Counted from the stretch's first letter, positions 1-8,820 are shown. The stretch: 35,728 bases of DNA from Candidatus Schekmanbacteria bacterium (GCA_016188575.1 JACPHN010000015.1:1-35728); one strand, 5' to 3'. A program made the numbers and translations. The notes: generated by a model from the letters alone, not told the origin.

Positions 1-6
1 CTGCTA

Positions 7-817
7 GTTGCTCCGCGTCTTCGGACGCGGCCCCATTGAAGCAATCGGCGCGGCGCTGCTGATGCTGGCGTGGGGGCGTTGCTCCGCGTCTTCGGACGCG
101 GCCCCATTGAAGCGCAGCTCACCAGCCGCAGCTCGTAATCTTCCATCAATGTTGCTCCGCGTCTTCGGACGCGGCCCCATTGAAGCCGACCCCGTGCCGA
201 GCTCGTAGGTCCAGTCGCAATCGGGTTGCTCCGCGTCTTCGGACGCGGCCCCATTGAAGCGTGAAACCAGCGAGCCGAGTCATGTGCCGGTAAGCCGTTG
301 CTCCGCGTCTTCGGACGCGGCCCCATTGAAGCTCGACGGGAAGCCTGCGGTAAAGCGCCAGTTGATTGAGTTGCTCCGCGTCTTCGGACGCGGCCCCATT
401 GAAGCAGAGCGAGGGAGAACAGCTTGCTCACCGCGCCGGCGGGTTGCTCCGCGTCTTCGGACGCGGCCCCATTGAAGCAAAGCTCAGCAAGTCGCTCATC
501 GTGCCCCAGCGGAGGTTGCTCCGCGTCTTCGGACGCGGCCCCATTGAAGCACCCATGCCGTGTAGTCGTTGCAGCAAGGTAGGTTGCTCCGCGTCTTCGG
601 ACGCGGCCCCATTGAAGCCAAGACGCCCATCAAGAACGGGGCACCCCCTATCATGTTGCTCCGCGTCTTCGGACGCGGCCCCATTGAAGTGTATGGGTCG
701 GGCTCGGGTTCCGGTTGGGGAACGATGTTGCTCCGCGTCTTCGGACGCGGCCCCATTGAAGTAGGGAGGTGAGGGAGGTGACCGAATGACTGCAGGTGTT
801 GCTCCGCGTCTTCGGAC
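7..817 (+). CRISPR. CRISPR array, leader-distal part (11 full repeats plus one truncated)
   Basis: Full 36-bp repeats start at 7, 78, 151, 225, 297, 370, 443, 515, 583, 655 and 727. A truncated copy at 798-817 keeps only the first 20 bases. The 11 spacers are 32-38 bp and unrelated to each other. Each repeat begins GTTGCT, then has a 7-bp stem CCGCGTC/GACGCGG closed by a TTCG loop, then CCCC and the end ATTGAAGC. That last 8-mer resembles the 5' handle of type I crRNAs. The repeats at 655 and 727 end in T instead of C and the last is cut short. Such decay is usual at the end far from the leader, so leader and older cas context should lie left of position 1, with transcription rightward. Positions 1-6 are the end of a further spacer. 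No cas gene is in the window. Subtype cannot be settled here; TTGAAGC endings recall some type I-G/I-U repeats, a weak hint only. Confidence 0.97.
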
Positions 818-1230
818 CCACGAGTTGCGCAACGAGCGGCAGATTCGCTTGGTGGAGCGACCTGAGGCCGTGGCGGAGGCGCGAAATCCCTGTCAAAAGG
901 TGTCCCGAGCGGGCAACTCGCCGTGGGAGAACTGCAAGCTCTCGCCTTTGGGGGCGCGTGCCAGGCGATGCGCAAAAGCGCCCGCGGCTATCAGCGTCAA
1001 CTACACGCCGCAGCATCTCACCGTGGCTACGACGAAGCGCCGTACCCCTGCGCGCGCCTTGCGCATTCCCGGAACTCCTTGCAGGCGAGCTGCCGGTGGA
1101 CTCAGGCGATTCCGCCCCCTTGCCCTGACTCGGCCGTGGATGTCACACTGGCGGTGTTGCGCCAGCAGCGAACGGCGTCCCAGGAACCACCGTGCGACGC
1201 GGGGCGCGCCTTGAGAAAGCGGAGATAGCG
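818..1230. other. Gene-poor stretch between CRISPR array and first gene
   Basis: No open frame here has recognisable protein features; overlapping frames in several phases are typical of GC-rich non-coding DNA. The reverse complement of about 1085-1110 contains GCCTGAGTCCACC followed by a weak match to the outer end of the dispersed repeat described at 25143-25258, so a decayed copy may lie here. GGAG at 1221-1224 is the ribosome-binding site of the next gene. Confidence 0.5.
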
Positions 1231-3192
1231 ATGACGACTTCGTGGCCCCCCGAGACCTTGCCCGCCTCGCCCGCACGCCCCTATGCGCGTGCTCTCCAGG
1301 TTGCCACGGATGCCGCGCTCGCCGCCGGCGCCGTGCTTCGTGCGGAGTTTCACCGTCCCGATGGGCCGCGCGGCAGCGGCGGATCATGCCCGGCAGATGA
1401 AGAAGTCGAGGCGGGCATTCGCGCCGCATTGTCGGCGGTGTCCCCTGACTGGGGCTACCTCGGCGAGGAGCTCGGCGCGCACGCGGGGCCGGGCGGTGTC
1501 GGCGACGGCGTGCACCTCTGGCTGGTCGACCCCAACGACGGGACCACGTCCTTCATCCAGAAAAGGCGCGGAGCGGCAGTTTCCATCGCGCTGCTGCGCG
1601 CCGGCGTGCCGGTGCTCGGGGTCGTCTACGCCTACGCGGCGCCGGACGACAGCGGTGACCTCTTCGCCTGGGCCGAGGGCGAGGGGCCGCTGCGCCGCAA
1701 CGGCACCGTCATCGAGCGCGGGCCATTCGCCGAGGCGCTGCTGTCTCATCACCTGGTCTGGGTCTCGCAGGACGCCGATCGCAGCGCCGCCAGCAGTCGG
1801 CTCAATGCCGAGCTCTGCGCGCCCGCGCGCTTCCGCCCGATCCCGAGCATTGCTTACCGGCTGGCGCTCGTCGCTGCCGGCGACGGCGAGGCTGCGGTCT
1901 CGCTGAATCACCCCTGCGGGTGGGACTATGCGGCAGGCCACGCCTTGCTCCGCGCTGCGGGCGGCGAGCTGTGCGACGAGTCGGGCGCCCCGGTGCGCTA
2001 TGCGGTCCGCGGCCACAGCGCGGTTGGGAGATGCTTTGGAGGGGGTCCGGGTCCGACCCGGGTGCTGTCGCGCCGCAACTGGCATCAGGTATTCGAAGTT
2101 GCGCGCGATTCCGCACCCGAGACGCCCTTTGCGCTGCTCGTCGCGCCGCGGCACCTGGTTGCGGATGCGGGGCGCCTCGGGCGCGCGCACGGCTGCTTGC
2201 TCGGTCAGCTTGCCGGAGACGCGCTTGGCAGCCTCGTCGAGTTTCAGGGCCGCGACAGTATCGCCGCGGCGTATCCCGGCGGCCTGCGAAATCTTGCGGA
2301 CGGTGGCGCATGGAATACGATCGCAGGGCAACCCACCGATGATTCCGAGCTCGCACTGGCGCTGGCGCGTTCTCTCGAACAAAGCCACGGGTTCGACATC
2401 GAAGCGGTAGGGCGCGCCTACGCGTACTGGTATCGAAGCAACCCATTCGACATCGGCACCACAACCGCCACTGGCCTCTCTGCCGCGGCCGCGGCGCTGC
2501 TGCGTGGCGATTCCGCGGCGGCCGGCGCGCAACAGGCCGCGCGAGCGGCCAGCGCGGGCAGCCAGGCGAATGGCGCGCTGATGCGCTCGTGCCCTCTCGG
2601 CATCCGCGGCGCCGAGGTCGACCCCGACGTGCTCGCCGGTTGGGCGCGCGCCGATGCCGCGCTCACGCACCCACATCCCGTTTGCTGCGACTCCTCCGCG
2701 CTCTTCGTCGTCGCCATCGCCTTTGCAATCGCCGGCGGGCCAACGCCCCGCGAGGTTTACGAGCGCGCCCTCACGTGGGGCACGGGCGCGGGCCTGGAAG
2801 AGGCGGTCCTGGCTGTTGTCCGCACCGCCCGCGACGAACGGCCGCGGCACTATTCCCAACAGATGGGCTGGGTCTTGATCGCGCTGCAGAATGCCTTCTA
2901 CCAGTTGCTGCACGCTCCCGACCTCGAAAGCGGCGTCGTCGACACGGTGATGCGCGGCGGTGACACCGATACCAATGGCGCCATCGCCGGCGCCCTGCTC
3001 GGCGCCGTGCACGGACGCCGCGCGATCCCGCCCCAGTGGCGCGACCTGGTGCTCTCGTGCCGCCCTGTCAACGGTGCGGCGAACGTGCATCATCCACGCC
3101 CGCGCGCGTTTTGGCCGGTCGACGCCCTGACGCTCGCCGAGGCGCTACTTGCGCCCCGCCCGAATGACCCCTCAACGCCCGGGCGCCGGTGA
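1231..3192 (+). CDS. Inositol-monophosphatase-like / ADP-ribosylglycohydrolase fusion protein
   Basis: This is a 653-aa cytoplasmic two-domain enzyme with no signal peptide. Residues about 15-270 are an IMPase/CysQ-type, Mg-dependent phosphatase fold: GEE at 78-80, the metal-binding motif WLVDPNDGT at 97-105 and the second motif GWDYAAGHALLRAAGG at 230-245. Residues about 315-653 are an ADP-ribosylglycohydrolase (DraG family): GCLLGQLAGDALG at 321-333, metal ligands in PTDDSE at 368-373 and the C-terminal GGDTDTNG at 576-583. Both active-site motif sets look intact. The start is ATG 1231, with GGAG six bases upstream; a GTG at 1192 in frame lacks a site. The 3' end overlaps the convergent MCE gene by 21 bp. 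Family knowledge says phosphatase on a sugar or nucleotide phosphate, and removal of ADP-ribose from protein, DNA or small molecules. The joint substrate is unknown; a pathway through a phosphorylated ADP-ribose is only a guess. Confidence 0.9.
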   Translation: MTTSWPPETLPASPARPYARALQVATDAALAAGAVLRAEFHRPDGPRGSGGSCPADEEVEAGIRAALSAVSPDWGYLGEELGAHAGPGGVGDGVHLWLVDPNDGTTSFIQKRRGAAVSIALLRAGVPVLGVVYAYAAPDDSGDLFAWAEGEGPLRRNGTVIERGPFAEALLSHHLVWVSQDADRSAASSRLNAELCAPARFRPIPSIAYRLALVAAGDGEAAVSLNHPCGWDYAAGHALLRAAGGELCDESGAPVRYAVRGHSAVGRCFGGGPGPTRVLSRRNWHQVFEVARDSAPETPFALLVAPRHLVADAGRLGRAHGCLLGQLAGDALGSLVEFQGRDSIAAAYPGGLRNLADGGAWNTIAGQPTDDSELALALARSLEQSHGFDIEAVGRAYAYWYRSNPFDIGTTTATGLSAAAAALLRGDSAAAGAQQAARAASAGSQANGALMRSCPLGIRGAEVDPDVLAGWARADAALTHPHPVCCDSSALFVVAIAFAIAGGPTPREVYERALTWGTGAGLEEAVLAVVRTARDERPRHYSQQMGWVLIALQNAFYQLLHAPDLESGVVDTVMRGGDTDTNGAIAGALLGAVHGRRAIPPQWRDLVLSCRPVNGAANVHHPRPRAFWPVDALTLAEALLAPRPNDPSTPGRR

Positions 3193-4152
3193 ACCGGGCG
3201 CTCGGTCCGCTGGTGCCACGCTGAAAATCAGCGAGGATGGGTTTCTGCGCAAGTCCGCCGCCAGCTGCTCGATCCCCTTCGCCGCCGAGCTCACGTCCAC
3301 CAGCGTGCGCCGCATGTCTGCCGACAGCGCAATGAGGTTGAGCTGCCCAACCTGCCGGTTGAGCCCATCCATCAGGGTCAGTAGCTCCTGAGAAGCCTTG
3401 TCCAGGTTCTTTAGCGTTTGCGGCAGCGGCGACTCGGTCACGACCCCCGTGACGGCCGCGATTCCCGTCTTCGCCGACCCCCCGAGGCCCTGAATCTCGG
3501 ACTGAGTCGTGGCGATGAGCATCTCCATATCCTGACCAATCCCGCTGACCTTGCTCAGACCGGGCTGAACCTGATCGATTGCCCCCGCCAGGCTCTTGGC
3601 CAGCGTGGAGATGCCCCCGAGCGTGTCGGTGAGCCGCTCCCGGCTCTCCGGACCGGTGAGCTCCCGCAGGTTCTGAATAACCGCGGTCAGCTCGGCGTAG
3701 AGCATCTCGAATCGCTCGTCGACCTTTTCCAGCAACGTCGTGCGGCTGGGAATCTCGGCTGGCGCCTCGACTGTCCCTGGGGTCAAAATCTTGGCATTCT
3801 TGCCCCCTCCCGCGAGCTCCGCGTACTTGATCCCGGTGATTCCTGTCATCCGGATTTCCGCCACGACATCCGTCTTGACGGGCGTCCCCTTGCGAAGGTC
3901 CAGGGCAATCTCGACCCGCGTCGAATCCCGGGGGTCGATCCGGATGTCGGCGACGCGACCCACCGTCACCCCGCGGTACTTGACGGCCGCGCTGATCTCC
4001 AGGCCGGATACCGAGCCCTGGTAGTAGGTCACGTAGTGATCGTACTGAGCGAAGAGTTGCTGCGAGCCGAGCCAGACCATTCCACCGAAAAGCAACGCGA
4101 CCGCAACGATCACGAAGAGTCCGATCCGGGCACGGCTGACCTCACGAGCCAT
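3172..4152 (-). CDS. mlaD: MCE-domain lipid-binding protein, MlaD-like
   Basis: This 326-aa inner-membrane-anchored periplasmic protein is the substrate-binding MCE subunit of an Mla-type lipid ABC transporter. One membrane segment lies at about residues 10-30 (IGLFVIVAVALLFGGMVWLG), followed by one MCE domain at about 38-118 with the typical VKYRGVTVG and GITGIKYAEL stretches. Residues 130-300 form a long helical region, common in larger MCE proteins and likely to build a channel or bridge. The start ATG at 4152 is preceded by AGGAGG and lies inside the end of the ATPase gene (11-bp overlap), so translation is coupled. It is the last gene of the set. No periplasmic carrier (MlaC) gene follows; the next gene is convergent and overlaps by 21 bp. 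Confidence 0.92.
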   Translation of the reverse strand: MAREVSRARIGLFVIVAVALLFGGMVWLGSQQLFAQYDHYVTYYQGSVSGLEISAAVKYRGVTVGRVADIRIDPRDSTRVEIALDLRKGTPVKTDVVAEIRMTGITGIKYAELAGGGKNAKILTPGTVEAPAEIPSRTTLLEKVDERFEMLYAELTAVIQNLRELTGPESRERLTDTLGGISTLAKSLAGAIDQVQPGLSKVSGIGQDMEMLIATTQSEIQGLGGSAKTGIAAVTGVVTESPLPQTLKNLDKASQELLTLMDGLNRQVGQLNLIALSADMRRTLVDVSSAAKGIEQLAADLRRNPSSLIFSVAPADRAPGSPAPGR

Positions 4153-4960
4153 GAGAGCCTCCTGAAAAAACCTCCGTCCAGCTTCCTATTCCCGACGATT
4201 CGACCGTTTGCCGCGGTGAGCGTTGGAAAAACGAACGGACCGTTGCGTTGGTGCTTTCGGCGAGCTCCGCGGGTCGTCCCTCGCCGATGATGTGCCCGGT
4301 CTCCAGCATGATGGCGTGATCCGCGATCGCGTTGATGCTCGCAAGCTCGTGGGTTACGAGGATGATGGTCAGACCGAGCGACCGGCTGACGCTCTGCACG
4401 AGTCTGTCGAGCTCCGCGGACGTCACCGGATCGAGCCCGGCGCTCATCTCGTCAAAAAATAGGATCTGCGGGTCGAGCGCCATGGCGCGCGCCAGGGCGG
4501 CGCGCTTGCGCATGCCGCCGGAGAGCTCTGCAGGGGTGTGATCTTCGAAACCGGCGAGGCCCACGAGTGCCAGCTTGAACCGCACCAGCGACGCGATCTG
4601 CTCGCTGGACAGGTCGGTGTATTCTTCCAGTGGCAGAGCGATGTTCTCCCCGATCGTCAAGGAGCCGAACAGCGCCCCCATCTGAAACAAGACGCCCATC
4701 TTCCGGCGCATTGCCTGCAGTCTCTCGCCGAAGGCGGCGCGCATCTCTTCGCCGTCGATGAGAATGCTCCCCGAAGCTGGTCGGAGCAGGCCGATCAGAT
4801 GCTTCAGCAGCGTGCTCTTGCCGCACCCGCTGCCGCCCAGGATGGCGCAGATTTCGCCGCGGCGGATGGTGAAGGAGACGCCGTCGAGGATCGTGCGGTC
4901 GCCGTAGCGAGCGACCAGGTCACTGACGTGGATGATGAAATCGGCTTGCGGCGCGGCCAC
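4142..4960 (-). CDS. mlaF: ABC transporter ATPase, MlaF-like
   Basis: This 272-aa cytoplasmic ATPase powers lipid movement with the MlaE permease. It has Walker A GGSGCGKST at 42-50, the Q-loop near LFQMGALFG at 91-99, the signature LSGGM at 146-150, Walker B ILFFDE at 166-171 and a D-loop SAGLDP at 173-178. The LSGGMRKRAALARA version is characteristic of the MlaF/Ttg2A branch rather than of sugar or amino-acid importers. The start codon is GTG at 4960, three bases after the stop of the permease gene, so the two are translationally coupled. A C-terminal tail of about 25 residues follows the nucleotide-binding domain. Confidence 0.94.
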   Translation of the reverse strand: MAAPQADFIIHVSDLVARYGDRTILDGVSFTIRRGEICAILGGSGCGKSTLLKHLIGLLRPASGSILIDGEEMRAAFGERLQAMRRKMGVLFQMGALFGSLTIGENIALPLEEYTDLSSEQIASLVRFKLALVGLAGFEDHTPAELSGGMRKRAALARAMALDPQILFFDEMSAGLDPVTSAELDRLVQSVSRSLGLTIILVTHELASINAIADHAIMLETGHIIGEGRPAELAESTNATVRSFFQRSPRQTVESSGIGSWTEVFSGGSHGS

Positions 4961-4963
4961 GGA

Positions 4964-6115
4964 TCAGATTCCCAGCGCGAAGAAGAGCACGGTGAAAGCG
5001 GCGTCGCAGGCGATGACGAGAAAAATCGCACTGACGACCGCCGACGTCGTGAGCCGGCCGACACTCTCGGCGTCGAGCGACACCTGTAGCCCGCGGAAGC
5101 AACCGATACCGGCGATGAGAATCGCGAACACGGCGCTCTTGAGCAGACCACTGGCGATGTCCGAAGCGGAGACCGCGATGCGCGTTTCCTCGAGGTAGTG
5201 GGTAATGCTGAGATCGAGCTGTAGAATGCCGACCATGAGACCGCCGCTTAACCCCACGGCATCCGCGAAGAGCGACAGGCATGGCAGCGCCACGACCAGG
5301 GCGAGAAGCTTGGGCATGACCAGAAAGCGCATCGGGTCAAATCCCATGACCTCGAGCGCGGCGATTTCTTCGGATACCTTCATGGTGCCGATTTCCGCGG
5401 CGAAGGCCGATCCCGAGCGGCCCGCGACGATGATCGCGGTCATCAACGGGCCGAGCTCTCTGGTGATGGATACGCCGACGAGGTCGGCGACGAAGATGTT
5501 GGCGCCAAACTGCCGGAGCTGGATGGCGGCCTGGAAGCCGAGAATGAGGCCCATGAGCAGCGCCACGAGAAAGACGATGGGAATCGCGTCCACGCCGGTC
5601 CGCTCCAGGTAGTATAGCGTTTCGCTCCAGCGCACGCGCCGCGGTCGCAGAGCCGAGCGCAGCGCCTCCACGTTCACTCCGCCCACGAAGTCCAGGAACG
5701 CCCGCATATCCCGCCAGACGACGACCGCCGCCTCTCCGAGCTTTTCGAGCACGCCGGGCGGTTTGCGAGACCGCACGGTGTCCATCGTCAGGACAGTGCG
5801 CGGGCTGACGAGCGCGAACAGGCGCTGGTGCCGCTCGGGCATCGCCGCGATGCGCAAAGGAGCGCCGCGGTCACGCGCCTGCCGAATCGCCGCAAGCAGG
5901 GTCGCCACGCCCGCGGTGTCCAGAGCGGTCAGACCGCTGAGATTGATCTCGATGGCGCTCTGCTTGCGGGCCCCGCGCTGCAGGCAGTGGGCAACCGCGT
6001 CGTCCAGGCGCCGCGCGGTGAGGTTCGTCAGCGGTCCCGACACCGCCAAGCGCCTTCCTTGCGGCGTGTCGGCGACGGCGATTGCCAGTGGCTCTGTAGT
6101 TTGCTCTGGGCGCAT
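4964..6115 (-). CDS. mlaE: STAS-MlaE fused permease
   Basis: This 383-aa protein combines the roles of MlaB and MlaE in one chain. Residues about 10-110 are a STAS domain, with the LSGLTALDTAGVATLL stretch, which in MlaB binds and controls the ATPase. Residues about 125-383 are the MlaE permease with five or six membrane segments; diagnostic pieces are SITRELGPLMTAIIVAGRSGSAFAAEIGTM and EEIAALEVMGFDP, split here across residues 230-275. Fused STAS-MlaE proteins are common in delta-type proteobacteria and relatives. The gene begins the permease-ATPase-MCE operon. ATG 6115 has no strong ribosome site. An 85-bp gap with two hairpins separates it from the upstream same-strand enzyme gene. Confidence 0.94.
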   Translation of the reverse strand: MRPEQTTEPLAIAVADTPQGRRLAVSGPLTNLTARRLDDAVAHCLQRGARKQSAIEINLSGLTALDTAGVATLLAAIRQARDRGAPLRIAAMPERHQRLFALVSPRTVLTMDTVRSRKPPGVLEKLGEAAVVVWRDMRAFLDFVGGVNVEALRSALRPRRVRWSETLYYLERTGVDAIPIVFLVALLMGLILGFQAAIQLRQFGANIFVADLVGVSITRELGPLMTAIIVAGRSGSAFAAEIGTMKVSEEIAALEVMGFDPMRFLVMPKLLALVVALPCLSLFADAVGLSGGLMVGILQLDLSITHYLEETRIAVSASDIASGLLKSAVFAILIAGIGCFRGLQVSLDAESVGRLTTSAVVSAIFLVIACDAAFTVLFFALGI

Positions 6116-6148
6116 GGGCGATACGACTTCGCATGAGAGAAGTTGACG

Positions 6149-6197
6149 CCTCCCCCCAGGTTCGCCGGGGGGAGGTTTCGCGGCGGTTTTTGCCGCG
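6149..6197. terminator. Two adjacent hairpins between operons
   Basis: The stem CCTCCCCCC (6149-6157) / GGGGGGAGG (6167-6175) has 9 perfect pairs and a 9-base loop. Next to it CGCGGC (6179-6184) pairs with GCCGCG (6192-6197). They lie just past the stop of the multifunctional enzyme gene and before mlaE on the same strand, the right place for a terminator or attenuator. No clear U-tract follows on the minus strand, so simple intrinsic termination is not shown. Confidence 0.35.
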
Positions 6198-6200
6198 CGG

Positions 6201-8798
6201 CTAGCTTTGGCTGACCTCGGCGATGCCGTCCGTGACGACCGTCTCGCCGGCGGAATTGATCACATTGAAGCCATAGATCGTCAGCCCGGGCTCCCCGCCG
6301 GTCTTCCAGGCCTGCGTGGTGACCGTATCTCCTGGGCGGACGGGTCTGCTGAACCGCACCTTGAGGCGCTTCAGGCGGCGCGGGTCCCCCCCAGCGGCAT
6401 TTTTCACGAAAGCCTGGGACGCAAACGCCATGGTGCACAGGCCATGCACGATAATGCCGCCGAGGCCGGCGGCCTTGGCCGCGCTGTCGTCCACGTGAAT
6501 GGGGTTATCGTCTCCGGACGCGGCGGCGTAGGCAAGCGTCTGATCGGGGCGAATCACCATCGCCTCACTGAAGGCGAGCTCGGGGAGCTCGGCCGGCGAC
6601 GCCGACCCCGCTCCTGCCCCCGCATCCTTCTTCTTGCTCTTGTCGCGGCTGCGAATAAAGAACCGGAAGGTCGCGTCGCATGCGGAGCTGCCATTGCGCA
6701 AGCAGGATCCGGTCAGATCGAGAATCTCCCCGGAAGATTTCTCCTCGATCGCGGTGATGGCGGCCTTGACCTCGATCAGGTCGGATGCGTAGATCGGCTG
6801 GTGGAAGCGCATGTCTTGCTCGCCGTGCAGCAGCATCATGAAGTCGACGTTGAGCTCGGGGTCGAGCGCCGCGCGGCCGCAAACGTCACGGAGGATGCGC
6901 ACCGGAAAGAGCACGGGCGCCATCGCGCGTGCAGGCGGGTCAGGTGCGATGTAGAACGGGTTGGGGTCGTTGGTCGCCAGTGCGTACGGAATGGTCTCGG
7001 ACTCGCGCACGAAATATGGGGCGGTGGTGTACACCTTCCCTAGAAACGCTCGATTGAGGCCTTTTCGCGGTGCCGGCTCGGCCGCGATCGCGGTCGAACC
7101 GGCAACGGCGGCGGCAGGAGTGGCCGGCGGTACGGCGGCGGCTGCCCCGGTCCCTGCCAATCCTTCCAGCGCCGCCCTCACGGCCTTCGCCGCGGCCTTC
7201 TGATCGAAGCACGTCCCGTACTTCATCATGTCGCCCATGTTCGTCGCCGTAATCTTGCCCTGCATGAACGCCTGAGTGCCGTCTATTTTCCCTTGCGCCA
7301 TGCCAAAAAACGTATCGGCATCCATCTTGAGCACGCAGGTCGGGTTCTCGGGGGCGGCCGCGACCACGCGCGCCGCACCGCCGTCCACGAGCATGCCGAA
7401 GTCCCCGCAACCCGCCAGACAGAAGTGGAGATGAGCTTTCCAATCTCCAGCCCGCTCCGGAAGGAGAGTGGAGGAGATCGCTTCGAGCACGGCGACGGCC
7501 TTGCGGCGCGGATCTTCTACCACGCTCTGGGGACCGGGTCCGGCGATTTCTGCGAGCGCGGTGCGCACCGCCGCCTGCGCCTTCCGCTGGTCGAAGCTGG
7601 TGCCGTAGCGCATCATGTCGGCCATGTTGGTCGTGGTGACCCGGCCCTGGATGAAGGCCTGGGTGCCATCGATCTTGCCCTCGGCCATGCCGAAGAAGGT
7701 CTCGTCGTCCATGCGAATGACGCAGGTGGCGTTGGGGCTCGCGCCGTCCGCGACGGCGGCACGCCCCTCCGAGACGGTCATGGAGAAGTCGCCGCAGCCC
7801 TTCACGGCAAAGTGCAGAATCGCTCGCCAGTCACCGGCCTTTTCGGGATTGAGCGCGGAAGCGATCGCGCCGAGCACGCGCCGGCACTTCTCCGCAGGAT
7901 CCACGCGCGCGGCTCCGGCGCCGCCCGGCGCCGCCTTGCGCATGTCTTCCCGGGCGCGATCGGCGTCGGATTTCGCGATTTCCTCCAGGCGTTCGTGGAT
8001 CTCCCGCGGGGACCAGCGCTCCTTGCCCTTGTCCACGCCTTTCGTCATCTCCATGCGATACTCGAAAAGGTGATTACCGTGGACTCCAAAGATCCGTCCC
8101 GTGATGTCCCGCGCGAGGTCCGACGCGAGGTACAAGACCATGGGCGCGACGAGATCCGGGGAGGCATCCTCGGGCACCATGTCGATGTCGTCGGTCATCC
8201 GCGTCTTGGCCATCGGGGCAATGGCGTTGACCGTGATTCCCTTCTTTTGCAGCTCGAGCGCGATCACCCGGGTGAATCCGGCAATCCCGGCCTTCGCCGA
8301 GCCGTAGTTGGCCTGGCCGAAGTTCCCCTTCAGGCCCGCGTAGGACGAGGTGTTGATGATCCGGCCGCCGGATCCTTGCAGGGTCATCTGATCGGCGGCG
8401 AGCTGACTGCACAGAAACGTGCCCTTGAGATGGACGTTGACAACGGTGTCCCACAGCTCGTCGCTCAGGTTTCGCAGCGACTTGTCCCGCAGGATGCCGG
8501 CGTTGTTGACGAGCACGTCGACGCGTCCGAAAGCGTCCACCGCGGTCTTGATGATCCCCAGGGCGCCGTCGCGGGTGGCCACGGAATCGTAGCTCGCCAC
8601 GGCTGCTCCGCCGAGCTCGGCGATCTCCGCCACGACACGGTCGGCCATGGCCATTCCCGACCCGCCGCCTTCCCGGGTGCCCCCGAGGTCGTTGACGACG
8701 ACCTTTGCCCCTTCCCGCGCGAACGCGAGCGCGTAGGCGCGGCCGAGCCCCCCGCCGGCGCCCGTGACGATTACGACCTTGCCATCGAACAAGCCCAT
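6201..8798 (-). CDS. Multifunctional enzyme: SDR dehydrogenase - SCP2 - SCP2 - MaoC hydratase
   Basis: This 865-aa protein resembles peroxisomal multifunctional enzyme type 2 (HSD17B4) with the domains reordered. Residues 1-300 are a 3-hydroxyacyl-CoA dehydrogenase of the SDR family: cofactor motif GAGGGLG at 13-19, NNAG at 98-101, catalytic Ser151/152, Tyr165 and Lys169. Two SCP2 sterol-carrier domains follow at about 302-415 and 430-545. They are close copies of each other, sharing GKIDGTQAF at 374-382 and 503-511. A linker at about 550-580 rich in Ala and Pro leads to a MaoC-type double hot-dog hydratase at about 585-865, with the hydratase-2 motif GDDNPIHVD at 762-770. Predicted work is hydration of an enoyl-CoA and oxidation of the hydroxyacyl-CoA, with SCP2 binding lipid acyl groups. 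ATG 8798 has AGGAGG upstream. The gene is 22 bp behind the thiolase gene, in the same operon. Confidence 0.92.
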   Translation of the reverse strand: MGLFDGKVVIVTGAGGGLGRAYALAFAREGAKVVVNDLGGTREGGGSGMAMADRVVAEIAELGGAAVASYDSVATRDGALGIIKTAVDAFGRVDVLVNNAGILRDKSLRNLSDELWDTVVNVHLKGTFLCSQLAADQMTLQGSGGRIINTSSYAGLKGNFGQANYGSAKAGIAGFTRVIALELQKKGITVNAIAPMAKTRMTDDIDMVPEDASPDLVAPMVLYLASDLARDITGRIFGVHGNHLFEYRMEMTKGVDKGKERWSPREIHERLEEIAKSDADRAREDMRKAAPGGAGAARVDPAEKCRRVLGAIASALNPEKAGDWRAILHFAVKGCGDFSMTVSEGRAAVADGASPNATCVIRMDDETFFGMAEGKIDGTQAFIQGRVTTTNMADMMRYGTSFDQRKAQAAVRTALAEIAGPGPQSVVEDPRRKAVAVLEAISSTLLPERAGDWKAHLHFCLAGCGDFGMLVDGGAARVVAAAPENPTCVLKMDADTFFGMAQGKIDGTQAFMQGKITATNMGDMMKYGTCFDQKAAAKAVRAALEGLAGTGAAAAVPPATPAAAVAGSTAIAAEPAPRKGLNRAFLGKVYTTAPYFVRESETIPYALATNDPNPFYIAPDPPARAMAPVLFPVRILRDVCGRAALDPELNVDFMMLLHGEQDMRFHQPIYASDLIEVKAAITAIEEKSSGEILDLTGSCLRNGSSACDATFRFFIRSRDKSKKKDAGAGAGSASPAELPELAFSEAMVIRPDQTLAYAAASGDDNPIHVDDSAAKAAGLGGIIVHGLCTMAFASQAFVKNAAGGDPRRLKRLKVRFSRPVRPGDTVTTQAWKTGGEPGLTIYGFNVINSAGETVVTDGIAEVSQS

Positions 8799-8820
8799 GA
8801 TGTCCTCCTGTCGCTGTCGG

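Noticed and set aside
8-832. Several short frames on both strands across the array
   Set aside because: They translate the 36-bp repeat again and again (for example LLRVFGRGPIEA) and are not proteins.
1384-3093. Long minus-strand frame of 569 codons
   Set aside because: It is antisense to the clear IMPase-ADP-ribosylglycohydrolase gene and has no family motifs.
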